The notes below the pieces were generated by a model. The model saw only the letters and a program-made list of their open reading frames with translations. It did not search any database and was not told the DNA's origin. The translations under genes were made by a program, and so were the position numbers. 64,000 bases of DNA from Eoetvoesia sp035555955 (GTDB taxonomy: Bacteria; Pseudomonadota; Gammaproteobacteria; Burkholderiales; Burkholderiaceae_B): NCBI RefSeq assembly GCF_035555955.1, contig NZ_DATMGA010000016.1, positions 62,001-126,000 on the forward strand, written 5' to 3'. This document shows positions 9,547-18,422 of the stretch, in pieces. Position 1 is the stretch's first letter; each line of letters starts with the position of its first letter.

Positions 9547-9645
9547 TTGGCGGGCCCCTTCGCATGGTTCGGCGGTGAATCTGGTCAGGTCGGGAACGAA
9601 GCAGCCACAGCCGTGCAGAGCCAGTGCCGAAGTCAGGCTCGCCTC
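9547..9645 (+). ncRNA. ffs: 4.5S signal recognition particle RNA (small bacterial SRP RNA)
   Basis: The conserved SRP domain IV core is present at about 9581-9612: GGTCAGGTCGGGAACGAAGC followed by AGCCACAGCC. This contains the GGTCAGG Ffh-binding side, a GGAA-type apical loop and the GAAGCAGCC side. The ends pair: GGCGGGCC (9549-9556) with GGCTCGCC (9636-9643), closing a single hairpin of about 95-100 nt, the normal size for the Gram-negative form. It binds Ffh for co-translational targeting to the membrane. It sits between the AddA-like gene and dnaX. Exact ends are inferred from the terminal stem. Confidence 0.93.
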
Positions 9646-9742
9646 CTCTTTCCGGCGATTTGCCGCCGTCTCCCCAAGCCACATCGAATCCGGTAAACTT
9701 TTTGTTTGTCCAACGACTGCCTTGCGGCACGAGCTCCCACGC

Positions 9743-11755
9743 ATGACATATCTGGTACTGGCGCGAAAATGGCGGCCCCGCTCATTCGACACCCTGATCG
9801 GGCAGGATCATGTGGTTCGAGCGCTGACGCACGCGCTTTCCTCGCAGCGCCTTCATCATGCCTGGCTGTTCACAGGCACGCGCGGCGTGGGCAAGACCAC
9901 CTTGTCGCGCATTCTGGCCAAATCGCTTAATTGCGAGCAGGGCATCACACCCAGCCCCTGCGGCGTCTGCCGCGCCTGCACCGAAATCGATTCGGGGCGT
10001 TTTGTCGACTACATCGAACTCGACGCGGCCTCGAACCGGGGCGTGGACGAAATGACGCAGTTGCTCGAGCAGGCGGTGTATGCGCCCAGTTCGGGGCGTT
10101 TCAAGGTCTACATGATCGACGAAGTACACATGCTTACCGGGCATGCGTTCAACGCCATGCTCAAGACCCTGGAAGAGCCGCCGCCCCACGTCAAGTTCAT
10201 CCTGGCCACGACCGACCCCCAAAAAATCCCGGTCACCGTGCTGTCGCGCTGCCTGCAGTTCAACCTCAAGCAGATGGCCGCCGACGCCATCGTCGGGCAT
10301 TTGCAGATGGTGCTGGGCCAGGAGGACATCGCCTTCGAGACGCCGGCATTGCGGCTGATCGCGCAGGCGGCCTCGGGGTCGATGCGCGACGCCCTGTCGT
10401 TGACCGACCAGGCCATTGCCTACAGCGCGGGCCAGCTCACCACCGATGCCATCCAGGGCATGCTGGGCACCATCGATCAACGCTACCTGCTGCGCCTTTT
10501 GCAGGCGCTGGCCGATGGCAGCGCCTCTGAAGTGCTGGTGGTGGCCGACGAGCTGGCCACGCGCGGCTTGTCGTATTCGGGTGCGCTGGCCGATCTGGCG
10601 GTCTTGCTGTCGCGCGTGGCCATCGAGCAGCGCATCCCCGGCTCCGTGCCGGCCGACGACCCCATGGCCGAAGATATCGCGGCCCTGGCCCAGCGCATGC
10701 CCCCCGACTTCGTGCAACTGTTCTATTCGGTTGCCGTGCACAGCCGCCACGAGCTTTCCCTGGCGCCCGACGAGTACGCGGGCTTTGTCATGGCCTGCCT
10801 GCGCATGCTGGCGCTGGTGCCGCGCGCGGTTCCGCCCGATTCGGGCCGGGCCGATGCGCCTGCGGCGCAAGCGCGGGAACAGCTTCAGGCGCCGCATCAG
10901 GTGCAGGCGCAAGCTCAAGTACAAGCTCAAGTACAAGCTCAGGCACAGGTGCAGGAACCTGCGCAAGGGCAAGAAAACATCCCGGCGCAGGAAAATGCCC
11001 GGGCGCAGGCTGGGCAGGCCGAGCCCGTGCAGGAGCAACGTGCGGAAGACGCCGCGCCGAGCACGGGCGGGCCGGTTTCCAGCGCGCCGCTGGCGGGCTC
11101 GCCGCGCCGCGACCAGGCCGCCGTTGCCGTCGGCAAGCCTGCCATGCCGCAGGCTCCGGAAGCTGCCGTCGATGTGCCCGCCTGGGAAGACATCCCCATC
11201 GACGAGTCGGCCGGGCAATACGAACCCTACGACGAGCGCCAGCCGTTCACGGCCGATGGCGACGACGAGGCCTTCGAATCCATGTCGGCCGCCGCCGCGG
11301 ACATCCCCATGCCGGCATTCGAGCCGGCCGGCAAAAAACCGAAGTCTCCGCGCCTGCGCGACATGACGGCCACGACCTGGCCCGCGCTGGCTGCGCGGTT
11401 GCCGCTTACCGGGCTGGCCGCCGAACTGGCGCGCCAAAGCGAATGGCTGGGCGTCAACGGCGACGAAATCAATTTGCGCGTGGCGATCCGCACGCTGGCC
11501 GAAAGCGCGGGTCAGGCGCGGTTGTGTACACTGCTGTCCGAATATTTCGGTACGGTGGTGCACCTCAATGTGGAATATGGCGCGACGGGAGACGATACGG
11601 CGCATGCCGTGGCCCAGGCTGAACAGGCCAGGCGCCAGCACGAGGCCGAGCAGGCCGTGCAGGTGGACCCCTTCGTGCAAACCTTGATCAGCGACTTCGG
11701 CGCTGTGGTCGTGCCGGGTTCGGTGCGGCCGGCGCCCGTCGACAAAGCGGCGTAA
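9743..11755 (+). CDS. dnaX: DNA polymerase III subunits gamma and tau
   Basis: Clamp-loader ATPase, 670 residues from the ATG at 9743 (MTYLVLARKWRPRSFDTLIG, the family N-terminus). The frame is open further upstream but would run through the SRP RNA, so that start is rejected. Motifs: Walker A GTRGVGKTT (45-53), zinc ligands Cys64, Cys73, Cys76 and Cys79, Walker B MIDEVH (124-129), sensor LSRCLQF. Residues about 375-530 form a low-complexity Gln/Ala/Pro linker that includes VQAQ repeats from a 12-bp DNA repeat. After that comes a tau-type C-terminal domain. Downstream ybaB and recR form the conserved dnaX-ybaB-recR block. No clear frameshift signal for a gamma product was found. Confidence 0.92.
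   Translation: MTYLVLARKWRPRSFDTLIGQDHVVRALTHALSSQRLHHAWLFTGTRGVGKTTLSRILAKSLNCEQGITPSPCGVCRACTEIDSGRFVDYIELDAASNRGVDEMTQLLEQAVYAPSSGRFKVYMIDEVHMLTGHAFNAMLKTLEEPPPHVKFILATTDPQKIPVTVLSRCLQFNLKQMAADAIVGHLQMVLGQEDIAFETPALRLIAQAASGSMRDALSLTDQAIAYSAGQLTTDAIQGMLGTIDQRYLLRLLQALADGSASEVLVVADELATRGLSYSGALADLAVLLSRVAIEQRIPGSVPADDPMAEDIAALAQRMPPDFVQLFYSVAVHSRHELSLAPDEYAGFVMACLRMLALVPRAVPPDSGRADAPAAQAREQLQAPHQVQAQAQVQAQVQAQAQVQEPAQGQENIPAQENARAQAGQAEPVQEQRAEDAAPSTGGPVSSAPLAGSPRRDQAAVAVGKPAMPQAPEAAVDVPAWEDIPIDESAGQYEPYDERQPFTADGDDEAFESMSAAAADIPMPAFEPAGKKPKSPRLRDMTATTWPALAARLPLTGLAAELARQSEWLGVNGDEINLRVAIRTLAESAGQARLCTLLSEYFGTVVHLNVEYGATGDDTAHAVAQAEQARRQHEAEQAVQVDPFVQTLISDFGAVVVPGSVRPAPVDKAA
10910..10945 (+). 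repeat. 12-bp tandem repeat inside dnaX
   Basis: Three tandem copies: CAAGCTCAAGTA (10910-10921), CAAGCTCAAGTA (10922-10933) and CAAGCTCAGGCA (10934-10945). They encode part of the Gln/Ala/Val-rich tau linker. Being in frame (12 = 4 codons), copy-number change would only alter linker length. Confidence 0.8.
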
Positions 11756-11802
11756 GCGCCAACAGGCCTCGGGGCCCGATTTTTATTATTGGAAAACTCA
11801 TC

Positions 11803-12129
11803 ATGATGAAAGGTCAGATTGCCGGTTTGATGCGGCAAGCGCAGCAAATGCAGGAAAACATGAAGAAAGCGCAGGACGCGCTGGCTGAAATCGTCGTCGA
11901 AGGCGCTTCGGGCGGCGGCCTGGTCAAGGTCTCCATGACCTGCCGCCACGACGTCAAGCGCATCGCCATCGATCCCAGCCTGCTGGCCGACGACAAGGAC
12001 ATGCTCGAAGACCTGGTCGCGGCGGCGTTCAACGATGCCCTGCGCAAGGCCGAAGCCACGTCCCAGGAAAAAATGTCCGCGGTCACCGCCGGGCTGCCTC
12101 TGCCCCCGGGAATGAAGCTGCCGTTCTAG
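11803..12129 (+). CDS. ybaB: YbaB/EbfC family nucleoid-associated protein
   Basis: A 108-residue small DNA-binding protein, homodimeric in the family. MMKGQIAGLMRQAQQMQENMKKAQDAL forms the characteristic amphipathic N-terminal helix, followed by the GASGGGLVKVSMTCRHDVKRIAIDP beta sheet, a LEDLVAAAFNDALRKAE helix and the GLPLPPGMKLPF tail. It lies between dnaX (47-bp gap) and recR (11-bp gap), the classic arrangement. Either ATG of the tandem ATGATG (11803 or 11806) could be used. The stop codon TAG is followed at once by GGCCTGT, a partial copy of the palindrome also found after three other genes here. Confidence 0.92.
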   Translation: MMKGQIAGLMRQAQQMQENMKKAQDALAEIVVEGASGGGLVKVSMTCRHDVKRIAIDPSLLADDKDMLEDLVAAAFNDALRKAEATSQEKMSAVTAGLPLPPGMKLPF

Positions 12130-12140
12130 GGCCTGTCTGA

Positions 12141-12749
12141 ATGGAAGCGCCCCTGCCCGAACCCGAGCCCCTCAAGGTACTGATCGACGCGTTGCGCCGG
12201 CTGCCGGGGGTGGGCGTGCGGTCGGCGCGGCGCATGGCCTATCATTTGCTGCAGCACGATCTGGCGGGCGCCGACAGGCTGTCGCGCGCGCTGGCCGACG
12301 CGGTCAGCAACCTGGGGCATTGCCGCCGCTGCAACAGCTTTACCGAAGGCGAGCTGTGCGCCACCTGTTCCAACCCCAAGCGCGATCCGTCCATTCTGTG
12401 CGTGGTCGAAACACCGTCCGATCAGAACATGATCGAAGCCAGCCACGGCTACAAAGGCCTGTATTACGTGCTGATGGGGCATTTGGCGCCGCTCGAGGGC
12501 GTGGGGCCGGTCGAGCTGCAGTTCGACCGCCTGCTGCAGCGTGCCGGCGACGGCGTGGTGAAGGAAGTCATCCTGGCCACCAACTTTACCGCCGAAGGCG
12601 AAACCACGGCGCATTACCTGGCCGAACTGCTGCGCTCACGCGGCCTGTCGGTGTCGCGGCTGGCCCGCGGCGTGCCGGCGGGCAGCGAACTCGAGTACGT
12701 GGACGCCGGCACCATAGCCTGGGCGCTCATGGAAAGGCGCTCTACCTGA
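12141..12749 (+). CDS. recR: recombination mediator RecR
   Basis: RecR, 202 residues (family about 200), acts with RecO/RecF to load RecA on gapped DNA. Order seen: helix-hairpin-helix region (LIDALRRLPGVGVRSARRMAYHLL, 14-37), C4 zinc finger with Cys61, Cys64, Cys73 and Cys76, the Toprim domain starting ILCVVETPSDQNMIEASHGY, and the C-terminal Walker-B-like segment ending TIAWALMERRST. It is the last gene of the dnaX-ybaB-recR run and is convergent with transaldolase. Confidence 0.94.
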   Translation: MEAPLPEPEPLKVLIDALRRLPGVGVRSARRMAYHLLQHDLAGADRLSRALADAVSNLGHCRRCNSFTEGELCATCSNPKRDPSILCVVETPSDQNMIEASHGYKGLYYVLMGHLAPLEGVGPVELQFDRLLQRAGDGVVKEVILATNFTAEGETTAHYLAELLRSRGLSVSRLARGVPAGSELEYVDAGTIAWALMERRST

Positions 12750-12817
12750 TCGTCGGGCCGCGGGCCCGGCGGCGCAAGCCTTCCTCCCGCAAGCGCTTCC
12801 TCAAACCGCCAAGACGC

Positions 12818-13780
12818 TCAAGCCTTCGAACCGGCGGCTTTCACCAGCGCGTCCAGCTTTACCGCATCGGCCACGAACACCCGTATGCCTTCGGCCAGCT
12901 TTTCGGTGGCCATCGCGTCTTCGTTCAGGTTGAAGCGGAAAGCCGCTTCGTTGTCTTCCCGCAGCGGGGGCGGATTCCGCAGCGCTTCTTGCGCATCGAG
13001 CTGGCGGCTCAAGGGCTCTTGGCTGGCGGCCAGCTGGCCCAGCAGCTCGGGGCTGATGGTAAGCAGGTCGCAGCCGGCCAGGGCCTGGATCTGGCCGATA
13101 TTGCGAAAGCTCGCCCCCATGACTTCGGTGGCGATGCCGTGGGCCTTGTAGTAGTTGTAGATGCCTCGCACCGACTGCACGCCGGGATCGTTGACTCCGG
13201 CATTGGCGGCCTCGTTCCATTGGCTGCCCTGCGATTTCTTGTGCCAGTCGTAGATGCGCCCGACGAAAGGCGAAATAAGCTGCACTTTGGCCTGGGCGCA
13301 GGCCACGGCTTGCGTCAGGGAAAACAGCAGGGTGAGATTGCAGGCGATGCCTTCGCCTTGCAGCGTCCTGGCGGCCTGTATGCCTTCCCAGGAGGAGGCG
13401 ATCTTGATCAGCACGCGTTCGCGGGCTACGCCTTGCGCCTCGTACAGGGCGATGATCTGCCGCGCCCTGGCGATGGTGGCTTGCGTGTCGAAGGAAAGGC
13501 GCGCATCGACCTCGGTGGAAACGCGCCCCGGCACGATGGCCAGGATTTCCTTGCCGAAGGCAATGAGCAGGCGGTCGATGGTTTCGGCCGGCGAGGCGTG
13601 CGGATAGTCGGCCAGGACGCGGTCGAGCAGCGGCCGGTAGGCTTCTTTTTGCACGGCCTTGAGAATCAGCGAGGGATTGGTGGTGGCGTCGGTGGGCCGA
13701 TGCTCGCGCATGGTTTCGAAATCGCCCGTATCGGCGACGACGGTCGTGTATTGGCGCAGGGTATCGAGTTGGCTTTGCAT
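12818..13780 (-). CDS. tal: transaldolase
   Basis: Transaldolase of the pentose phosphate pathway, transferring a dihydroxyacetone unit from sedoheptulose-7-P to glyceraldehyde-3-P. It is 320 residues from MQSQLDTLRQYTTVVADTGD, the family N-terminus (E. coli TalB is 317). The frame opens 12 codons further upstream, which is less likely. Visible: DATTNPSLILKA (31-42), the Schiff-base lysine Lys126 in VLIKIASSWEGIQAA, and the phosphate-binding SPFVGRIYDWHKK motif. It is a single gene, convergent with recR and divergent from carA. Confidence 0.92.
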   Translation of the reverse strand: MQSQLDTLRQYTTVVADTGDFETMREHRPTDATTNPSLILKAVQKEAYRPLLDRVLADYPHASPAETIDRLLIAFGKEILAIVPGRVSTEVDARLSFDTQATIARARQIIALYEAQGVARERVLIKIASSWEGIQAARTLQGEGIACNLTLLFSLTQAVACAQAKVQLISPFVGRIYDWHKKSQGSQWNEAANAGVNDPGVQSVRGIYNYYKAHGIATEVMGASFRNIGQIQALAGCDLLTISPELLGQLAASQEPLSRQLDAQEALRNPPPLREDNEAAFRFNLNEDAMATEKLAEGIRVFVADAVKLDALVKAAGSKA

Positions 13781-13960
13781 TGCGTGAATTTGCGTTTCGT
13801 GTGGATGTGGCGGCAAGCGCCTATGGTAAAGGATTGCCGGCGGGAAGGGGAGGCAGCCCCCTGAAGCCGAGCGCCCTGGAGCCGGGCCTGCTTTGACAAC
13901 GCGAATACCCGTGCCGGGCCTTGATTGGCGCAGTTGCCGGGGAAAATGGCCGTCTCAAGG

Positions 13961-13966
13961 TATAAT
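13961..13966 (+). promoter_or_regulatory. -10 element upstream of carA
   Basis: A perfect TATAAT lies about 40 bp before the carA start in the 225-bp tal-carA gap. The only -35-like hexamer, TTGCCG at 13934-13939, is 21 bp away, longer than ideal. The strength of the -10 box makes this the best candidate for the carAB promoter. Confidence 0.5.
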
Positions 13967-14005
13967 CGGAGGGTTTGATCATTGACTTTATAACTGGGGT
14001 TTACT

Positions 14006-15160
14006 GTGCTGCCGTCACTTTTTCCTGAGGAGACCAAGTCGTCTCCTTCTGCAATTCTAGCCTTGGCAGACGGTACTATCTTCAAGGGTGTCTCTATCGG
14101 CGCCGATGGATATACCGTCGCCGAAGTTGTGTTCAATACCGCCATGACTGGCTATCAGGAAATCCTGACAGACCCCAGCTACAACGGCCAGATCGTTACG
14201 CTTACCTACCCGCACATCGGCAACACCGGAGTCAATCCCGAAGATGTCGAGTCCTCCCGCGTGCATGCCGCCGGCCTGGTGGTGCGCGATTGCTCGTTGC
14301 GGGTTTCCAGCTTCCGCGCCACGCAGTCCTTGCCCGATTACCTCAAATCGCAGGGTGTCGTGGCCATCGCCGGCGTCGACACGCGCAAGCTTACGCGCAT
14401 CTTGCGCGAGGGCGGCGCCCAGGGCGCCTGCATTCTGGTGGGCGACGACGCGCCGCGCGCCGTGGCGCTGGCCAAGGGTTTTCCGGGCATGTCCGGGCAG
14501 GATCTGGCCAAGGTGGTTTCCATCAAGGACGCCCAGCCCTGGACCGAAGGCACCTGGAAGCTGGGGCAGGGCTATACCCAGCCCGGCGGAAGCGATTTCC
14601 ATGTCGTGGCCTACGACTTCGGCATCAAAAGCAATATTTTGCGGCTCATCGCCGACCGGGGGTGCCGCATTACCCTGGTGCCGGCCCAAACGCCCGTCGC
14701 CGACGTCCTGGCCCTCAAGCCCGACGGCATCTTCCTTTCCAACGGCCCCGGCGACCCCGAGCCCTGCGACTACGCCATTGAAACGGCCCGCACCGCCATC
14801 GGCAGGAAGATCCCGTTGTTCGGCATCTGCCTGGGGCAGCAAATCATGGGCCTGGCTCTGGGCGGCCAGACCCTCAAGATGAAGGCCGGCCACCATGGCG
14901 CCAATCATCCGGTGCAAGACCTGGATACCGGCCGGGTGTTCATCACCAGCCAGAACCACGGCTTTACCGTCGATGCCAAGTCCTTGCCCGCCAATGCCCG
15001 CACCACGCATGTCTCGCTGTTCGACGGCACGCTGCAGGGCTTCGAGCTTACCGACGCGCCGGCCTTCTGCTTTCAGGGCCACCCCGAGGCCAGCCCCGGC
15101 CCCCACGATATCGTTGGGCTATTCGACAAATTCATCAGCCTCATGGCCGGACAGAAATAA
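14006..15160 (+). CDS. carA: carbamoyl-phosphate synthase small subunit
   Basis: Glutamine amidotransferase subunit, 384 residues, feeding ammonia to CarB for carbamoyl phosphate (arginine and pyrimidine synthesis). The N-terminal domain begins SAILALADGTIFKGVSIGADG. The class I GATase domain has the nucleophile Cys275 in FGICLGQQIMG and the His359/Glu361 pair in FQGHPEAS. The start is a GTG (14006) with TTTACT just before it. The next in-frame alternatives would cut into the conserved domain, so GTG is preferred. carB follows after 9 bp. Confidence 0.94.
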   Translation: MLPSLFPEETKSSPSAILALADGTIFKGVSIGADGYTVAEVVFNTAMTGYQEILTDPSYNGQIVTLTYPHIGNTGVNPEDVESSRVHAAGLVVRDCSLRVSSFRATQSLPDYLKSQGVVAIAGVDTRKLTRILREGGAQGACILVGDDAPRAVALAKGFPGMSGQDLAKVVSIKDAQPWTEGTWKLGQGYTQPGGSDFHVVAYDFGIKSNILRLIADRGCRITLVPAQTPVADVLALKPDGIFLSNGPGDPEPCDYAIETARTAIGRKIPLFGICLGQQIMGLALGGQTLKMKAGHHGANHPVQDLDTGRVFITSQNHGFTVDAKSLPANARTTHVSLFDGTLQGFELTDAPAFCFQGHPEASPGPHDIVGLFDKFISLMAGQK

Positions 15161-15169
15161 TTCAGCACT

Positions 15170-18100
15170 ATGCCAAAGCGTACCGACATAAAAAGCATAC
15201 TCATCATTGGCGCAGGCCCCATCGTCATCGGGCAGGCCTGCGAATTCGATTACTCCGGGGCTCAGGCCTGCAAGGCCCTGAAGGCCGAGGGATTCCGCAC
15301 CATCCTGGTCAACAGCAACCCCGCGACCATCATGACCGACCCCGAGACGGCCGACGTCACCTACATCGAGCCCATCACCTGGGAAGCCGTCGAAAAAATC
15401 ATCGAGCGCGAAAAGCCCGATGCCTTGCTGCCCACCATGGGCGGCCAGACCGCGCTTAACTGCGCGCTCGACCTGGCCCACCACGGCGTGCTGGAAAAAT
15501 ACGGCGTCGAACTCATCGGCGCCAACGAGCACGCCATCGACAAGGCCGAAGACCGCCAGAAGTTCAAGCAGGCCATGACCAGCATCGGCCTGGAATCGGC
15601 CAAGTCGGGCGTGGCCCACACCATGGACGAGGCCTGGGCCGTGCAGCGCCGCATCGCCGAAGAAGCCAGCACGGCGGGCTTTCCCGTCGTCATTCGCCCC
15701 AGCTTCACCCTGGGCGGGTCGGGCGGCGGCATTGCCTACAACCCCGAAGAGTTCGAAGCCATCTGCCGGCGCGGCCTGGAGGCTTCGCCCACCAATGAAC
15801 TGCTCATCGAAGAGTCGCTGCTGGGCTGGAAGGAATACGAAATGGAAGTCGTGCGCGACAGCGCCGACAACTGCATCATCGTGTGCTCCATCGAGAACCT
15901 GGATCCCATGGGCGTGCATACGGGCGACTCCATTACGGTGGCGCCGGCGCAGACGCTGACCGACAAAGAATATCAAATCATGCGCAACGCCTCCATCGCG
16001 GTCTTGCGCGAAATCGGCGTCGATACCGGCGGATCCAACGTGCAGTTCGCCGTCAACCCCGATAACGGGCGCATGATCGTCATCGAGATGAATCCGCGCG
16101 TGTCGCGTTCTTCGGCCCTGGCCTCCAAGGCCACCGGCTTTCCCATCGCCAAGGTGGCGGCCCGCCTGGCGGTCGGCTATACGCTCGATGAACTGCAAAA
16201 CGAAATCACGGGCGGCGCAACGCCTGCGTCGTTCGAGCCTTCCATCGACTACGTGGTCACCAAGGTGCCCCGTTTCGCCTTCGAAAAATTCCCCCAGGCC
16301 GATTCGCGCCTGACCACGCAGATGAAATCCGTGGGCGAGGTCATGGCCATAGGCCGCACCTTCCAGGAGTCCTTCCAGAAGGCCTTGCGCGGCCTGGAAG
16401 TGGGCGTCGACGGGCTGAACCAGAAAACCACCGACCGCGAGAAACTGCAGGTCGAGCTGGGCGAGCCCGGCCCCGAGCGCATCTGGTACGTGGGCGACGC
16501 CTTCGCCCAGGGCTTCAGCCTGGACGAAGTGCATTCGCTCACTCGCATCGATCCGTGGTTCCTGGCCCAGATCAAGGAAATCGTCGACATCGAGCTCGCG
16601 CTCGAGCAGAAAACACTGGCCGACCTCGACCAGGCCACGGTGCGCGAACTGAAGCGCCGCGGGTTTTCCGACCGCCGCCTGGCCTTCCTGCTGGATACTT
16701 CCGAGGGCGAGGTGCGCAAGCTGCGCCACCAGCTCGACGTGCGGCCGGTCTATAAGCGCGTGGACACCTGCGCGGCCGAGTTCGCCACCAAGACCGCCTA
16801 TATGTACTCCACCTACGAGGAAGAGTGCGAGGCGGCGCCCACCGACCGCAAGAAAATCATCGTGCTGGGCGGCGGGCCGAACCGCATCGGCCAGGGCATC
16901 GAATTCGATTATTGCTGCGTGCATGCGGCGCTGGCGTTGCGTGAAGATGGCTACGAAACCATCATGGTCAACTGCAACCCCGAAACCGTGTCCACCGACT
17001 ACGACACTTCCGACCGCCTGTATTTCGAACCGCTTACCCTGGAAGACGTGCTCGAGATCGTGCACAAGGAAAACCCGGTCGGCACGATCGTCCAGTACGG
17101 CGGCCAAACGCCCCTGAAGCTGGCGCGGGCGCTCGAAGCCAACGGCGTGCCCATCATCGGCACCAGCCCCGAGTCCATCGACGTGGCCGAAGACCGCGAG
17201 CGCTTCCAGAAGCTGCTTACCAAACTGGGCCTGCGCCAGCCGCCCAACCGCACCGCCCGCACCGAGGGCGAGGCCTTGGCGCATGCCGCCGAAATCGGCT
17301 ATCCCCTGGTGGTGCGGCCCAGCTATGTGCTGGGCGGCCGGGCCATGGAAATCGTGCACGAACAGCAGGACCTGGAACGCTATATGCGCGAAGCGGTCAA
17401 GGTCAGCAACGACTCTCCGGTGCTGCTGGATCACTTCCTGAACAATGCCACCGAAGTCGACGTCGACTGCATCGCCGACGGTGAACAGGTCTATATTGCC
17501 GGCGTCATGGAACACATCGAGCAGGCCGGCGTGCACTCGGGCGATTCCGCCTGCAGCCTGCCTCCCTACTCCCTGTCGCAGGACATCATTGCGGAAATCA
17601 AGCGGCAGACGGCCCTCATGGCCAGGGCGCTCAACGTCAAAGGCCTCATGAACGTCCAGTTCGCGGTGCAGGACGGCGACGTCTACGTGCTCGAGGTGAA
17701 CCCCCGCGCATCGCGCACGGTGCCCTTCGTCTCCAAGGCGACCGGGCTGCAATTGGCCAAGCTGGCGGCCAGGGTCATGACCGGCCGCAACCTGGCCGAG
17801 CAAGGCGTCACGCGCGAAATCATTCTTCCGTATTTCTCGGTCAAGGAAGCCGTATTCCCGTTCGTCAAGTTCCCGGGCGTGGACACCATACTGGGCCCCG
17901 AAATGAAATCCACGGGCGAAGTCATGGGCGTGGGCGAAAGCTTCGGCGAAGCCTTCGTCAAGTCGCAACTGGCGGCCGGGGTGCGGCTGCCGTCGTCGGG
18001 CGTGGCGTTCATCAGCGTGCGCGCGCAAGACAAGCCCAAGGCGGTCGAAGTCGCCCGTGGCCTCATCGATCTTGGCTTCACCATTGTCGCCACGCGCGGC

Positions 18101-18406
18101 ACGGCGGCCGCCATCGAGCAGGCCGGCCTGGCGGTGCAGGTGGTCAACAAGGTCACCGAGGGCCGTCCGCACATCGTCGACATGGTCAAGAACAAGGAAA
18201 TCGCGCTGGTCATCAATACCGTTGAAGAACGGCGCAATGCCATTGCCGATTCGCGCACCATCCGCATCGTGTCGCTGGCCGAGCGCGTTACGTTCTTCAC
18301 CACCATCGCCGGCGCCCGGGCGGCGGTCGAGGGGCTGCAGTACATCCGCCAGGGCGGCGGCCTCAAGGTGTATCCGCTGCAGCAACTGCATGAATCGCTG
18401 CGCTGA
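15170..18406 (+). CDS. carB: carbamoyl-phosphate synthase large subunit
   Basis: A 1078-residue synthetase with two homologous ATP-grasp halves (E. coli 1073). The first begins KRTDIKSILIIGAGPIVIGQACEFDYSG; the second begins near KKIIVLGGGPNRIGQGIEFDYCC (about residue 563). Glycine-rich ATP loops RPSFTLGGSGGG and RPSYVLGGRAME are seen in the two halves. The C-terminal methylglyoxal-synthase-like allosteric domain (from about residue 945) ends with GGLKVYPLQQLHES. It forms an operon with carA. The long open frame antisense to this gene is a high-GC shadow. Confidence 0.95.
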   Translation: MPKRTDIKSILIIGAGPIVIGQACEFDYSGAQACKALKAEGFRTILVNSNPATIMTDPETADVTYIEPITWEAVEKIIEREKPDALLPTMGGQTALNCALDLAHHGVLEKYGVELIGANEHAIDKAEDRQKFKQAMTSIGLESAKSGVAHTMDEAWAVQRRIAEEASTAGFPVVIRPSFTLGGSGGGIAYNPEEFEAICRRGLEASPTNELLIEESLLGWKEYEMEVVRDSADNCIIVCSIENLDPMGVHTGDSITVAPAQTLTDKEYQIMRNASIAVLREIGVDTGGSNVQFAVNPDNGRMIVIEMNPRVSRSSALASKATGFPIAKVAARLAVGYTLDELQNEITGGATPASFEPSIDYVVTKVPRFAFEKFPQADSRLTTQMKSVGEVMAIGRTFQESFQKALRGLEVGVDGLNQKTTDREKLQVELGEPGPERIWYVGDAFAQGFSLDEVHSLTRIDPWFLAQIKEIVDIELALEQKTLADLDQATVRELKRRGFSDRRLAFLLDTSEGEVRKLRHQLDVRPVYKRVDTCAAEFATKTAYMYSTYEEECEAAPTDRKKIIVLGGGPNRIGQGIEFDYCCVHAALALREDGYETIMVNCNPETVSTDYDTSDRLYFEPLTLEDVLEIVHKENPVGTIVQYGGQTPLKLARALEANGVPIIGTSPESIDVAEDRERFQKLLTKLGLRQPPNRTARTEGEALAHAAEIGYPLVVRPSYVLGGRAMEIVHEQQDLERYMREAVKVSNDSPVLLDHFLNNATEVDVDCIADGEQVYIAGVMEHIEQAGVHSGDSACSLPPYSLSQDIIAEIKRQTALMARALNVKGLMNVQFAVQDGDVYVLEVNPRASRTVPFVSKATGLQLAKLAARVMTGRNLAEQGVTREIILPYFSVKEAVFPFVKFPGVDTILGPEMKSTGEVMGVGESFGEAFVKSQLAAGVRLPSSGVAFISVRAQDKPKAVEVARGLIDLGFTIVATRGTAAAIEQAGLAVQVVNKVTEGRPHIVDMVKNKEIALVINTVEERRNAIADSRTIRIVSLAERVTFFTTIAGARAAVEGLQYIRQGGGLKVYPLQQLHESLR

Positions 18407-18422
18407 CGCAGCCTGAGTGCGC

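Noticed and set aside
9575..9742. N-terminal extension of the dnaX reading frame through the SRP RNA
   Set aside because: The family N-terminus begins at 9743 (MTYLVLARKWRP), and the extension overlaps a structured RNA gene.
11333..11338. A6 run in dnaX as a programmed -1 frameshift site for the gamma subunit
   Set aside because: In frame it reads GGC AAA AAA CCG, which is not a canonical A-AAA-AAG type heptamer, and no downstream stem or upstream Shine-Dalgarno stimulator is clear.
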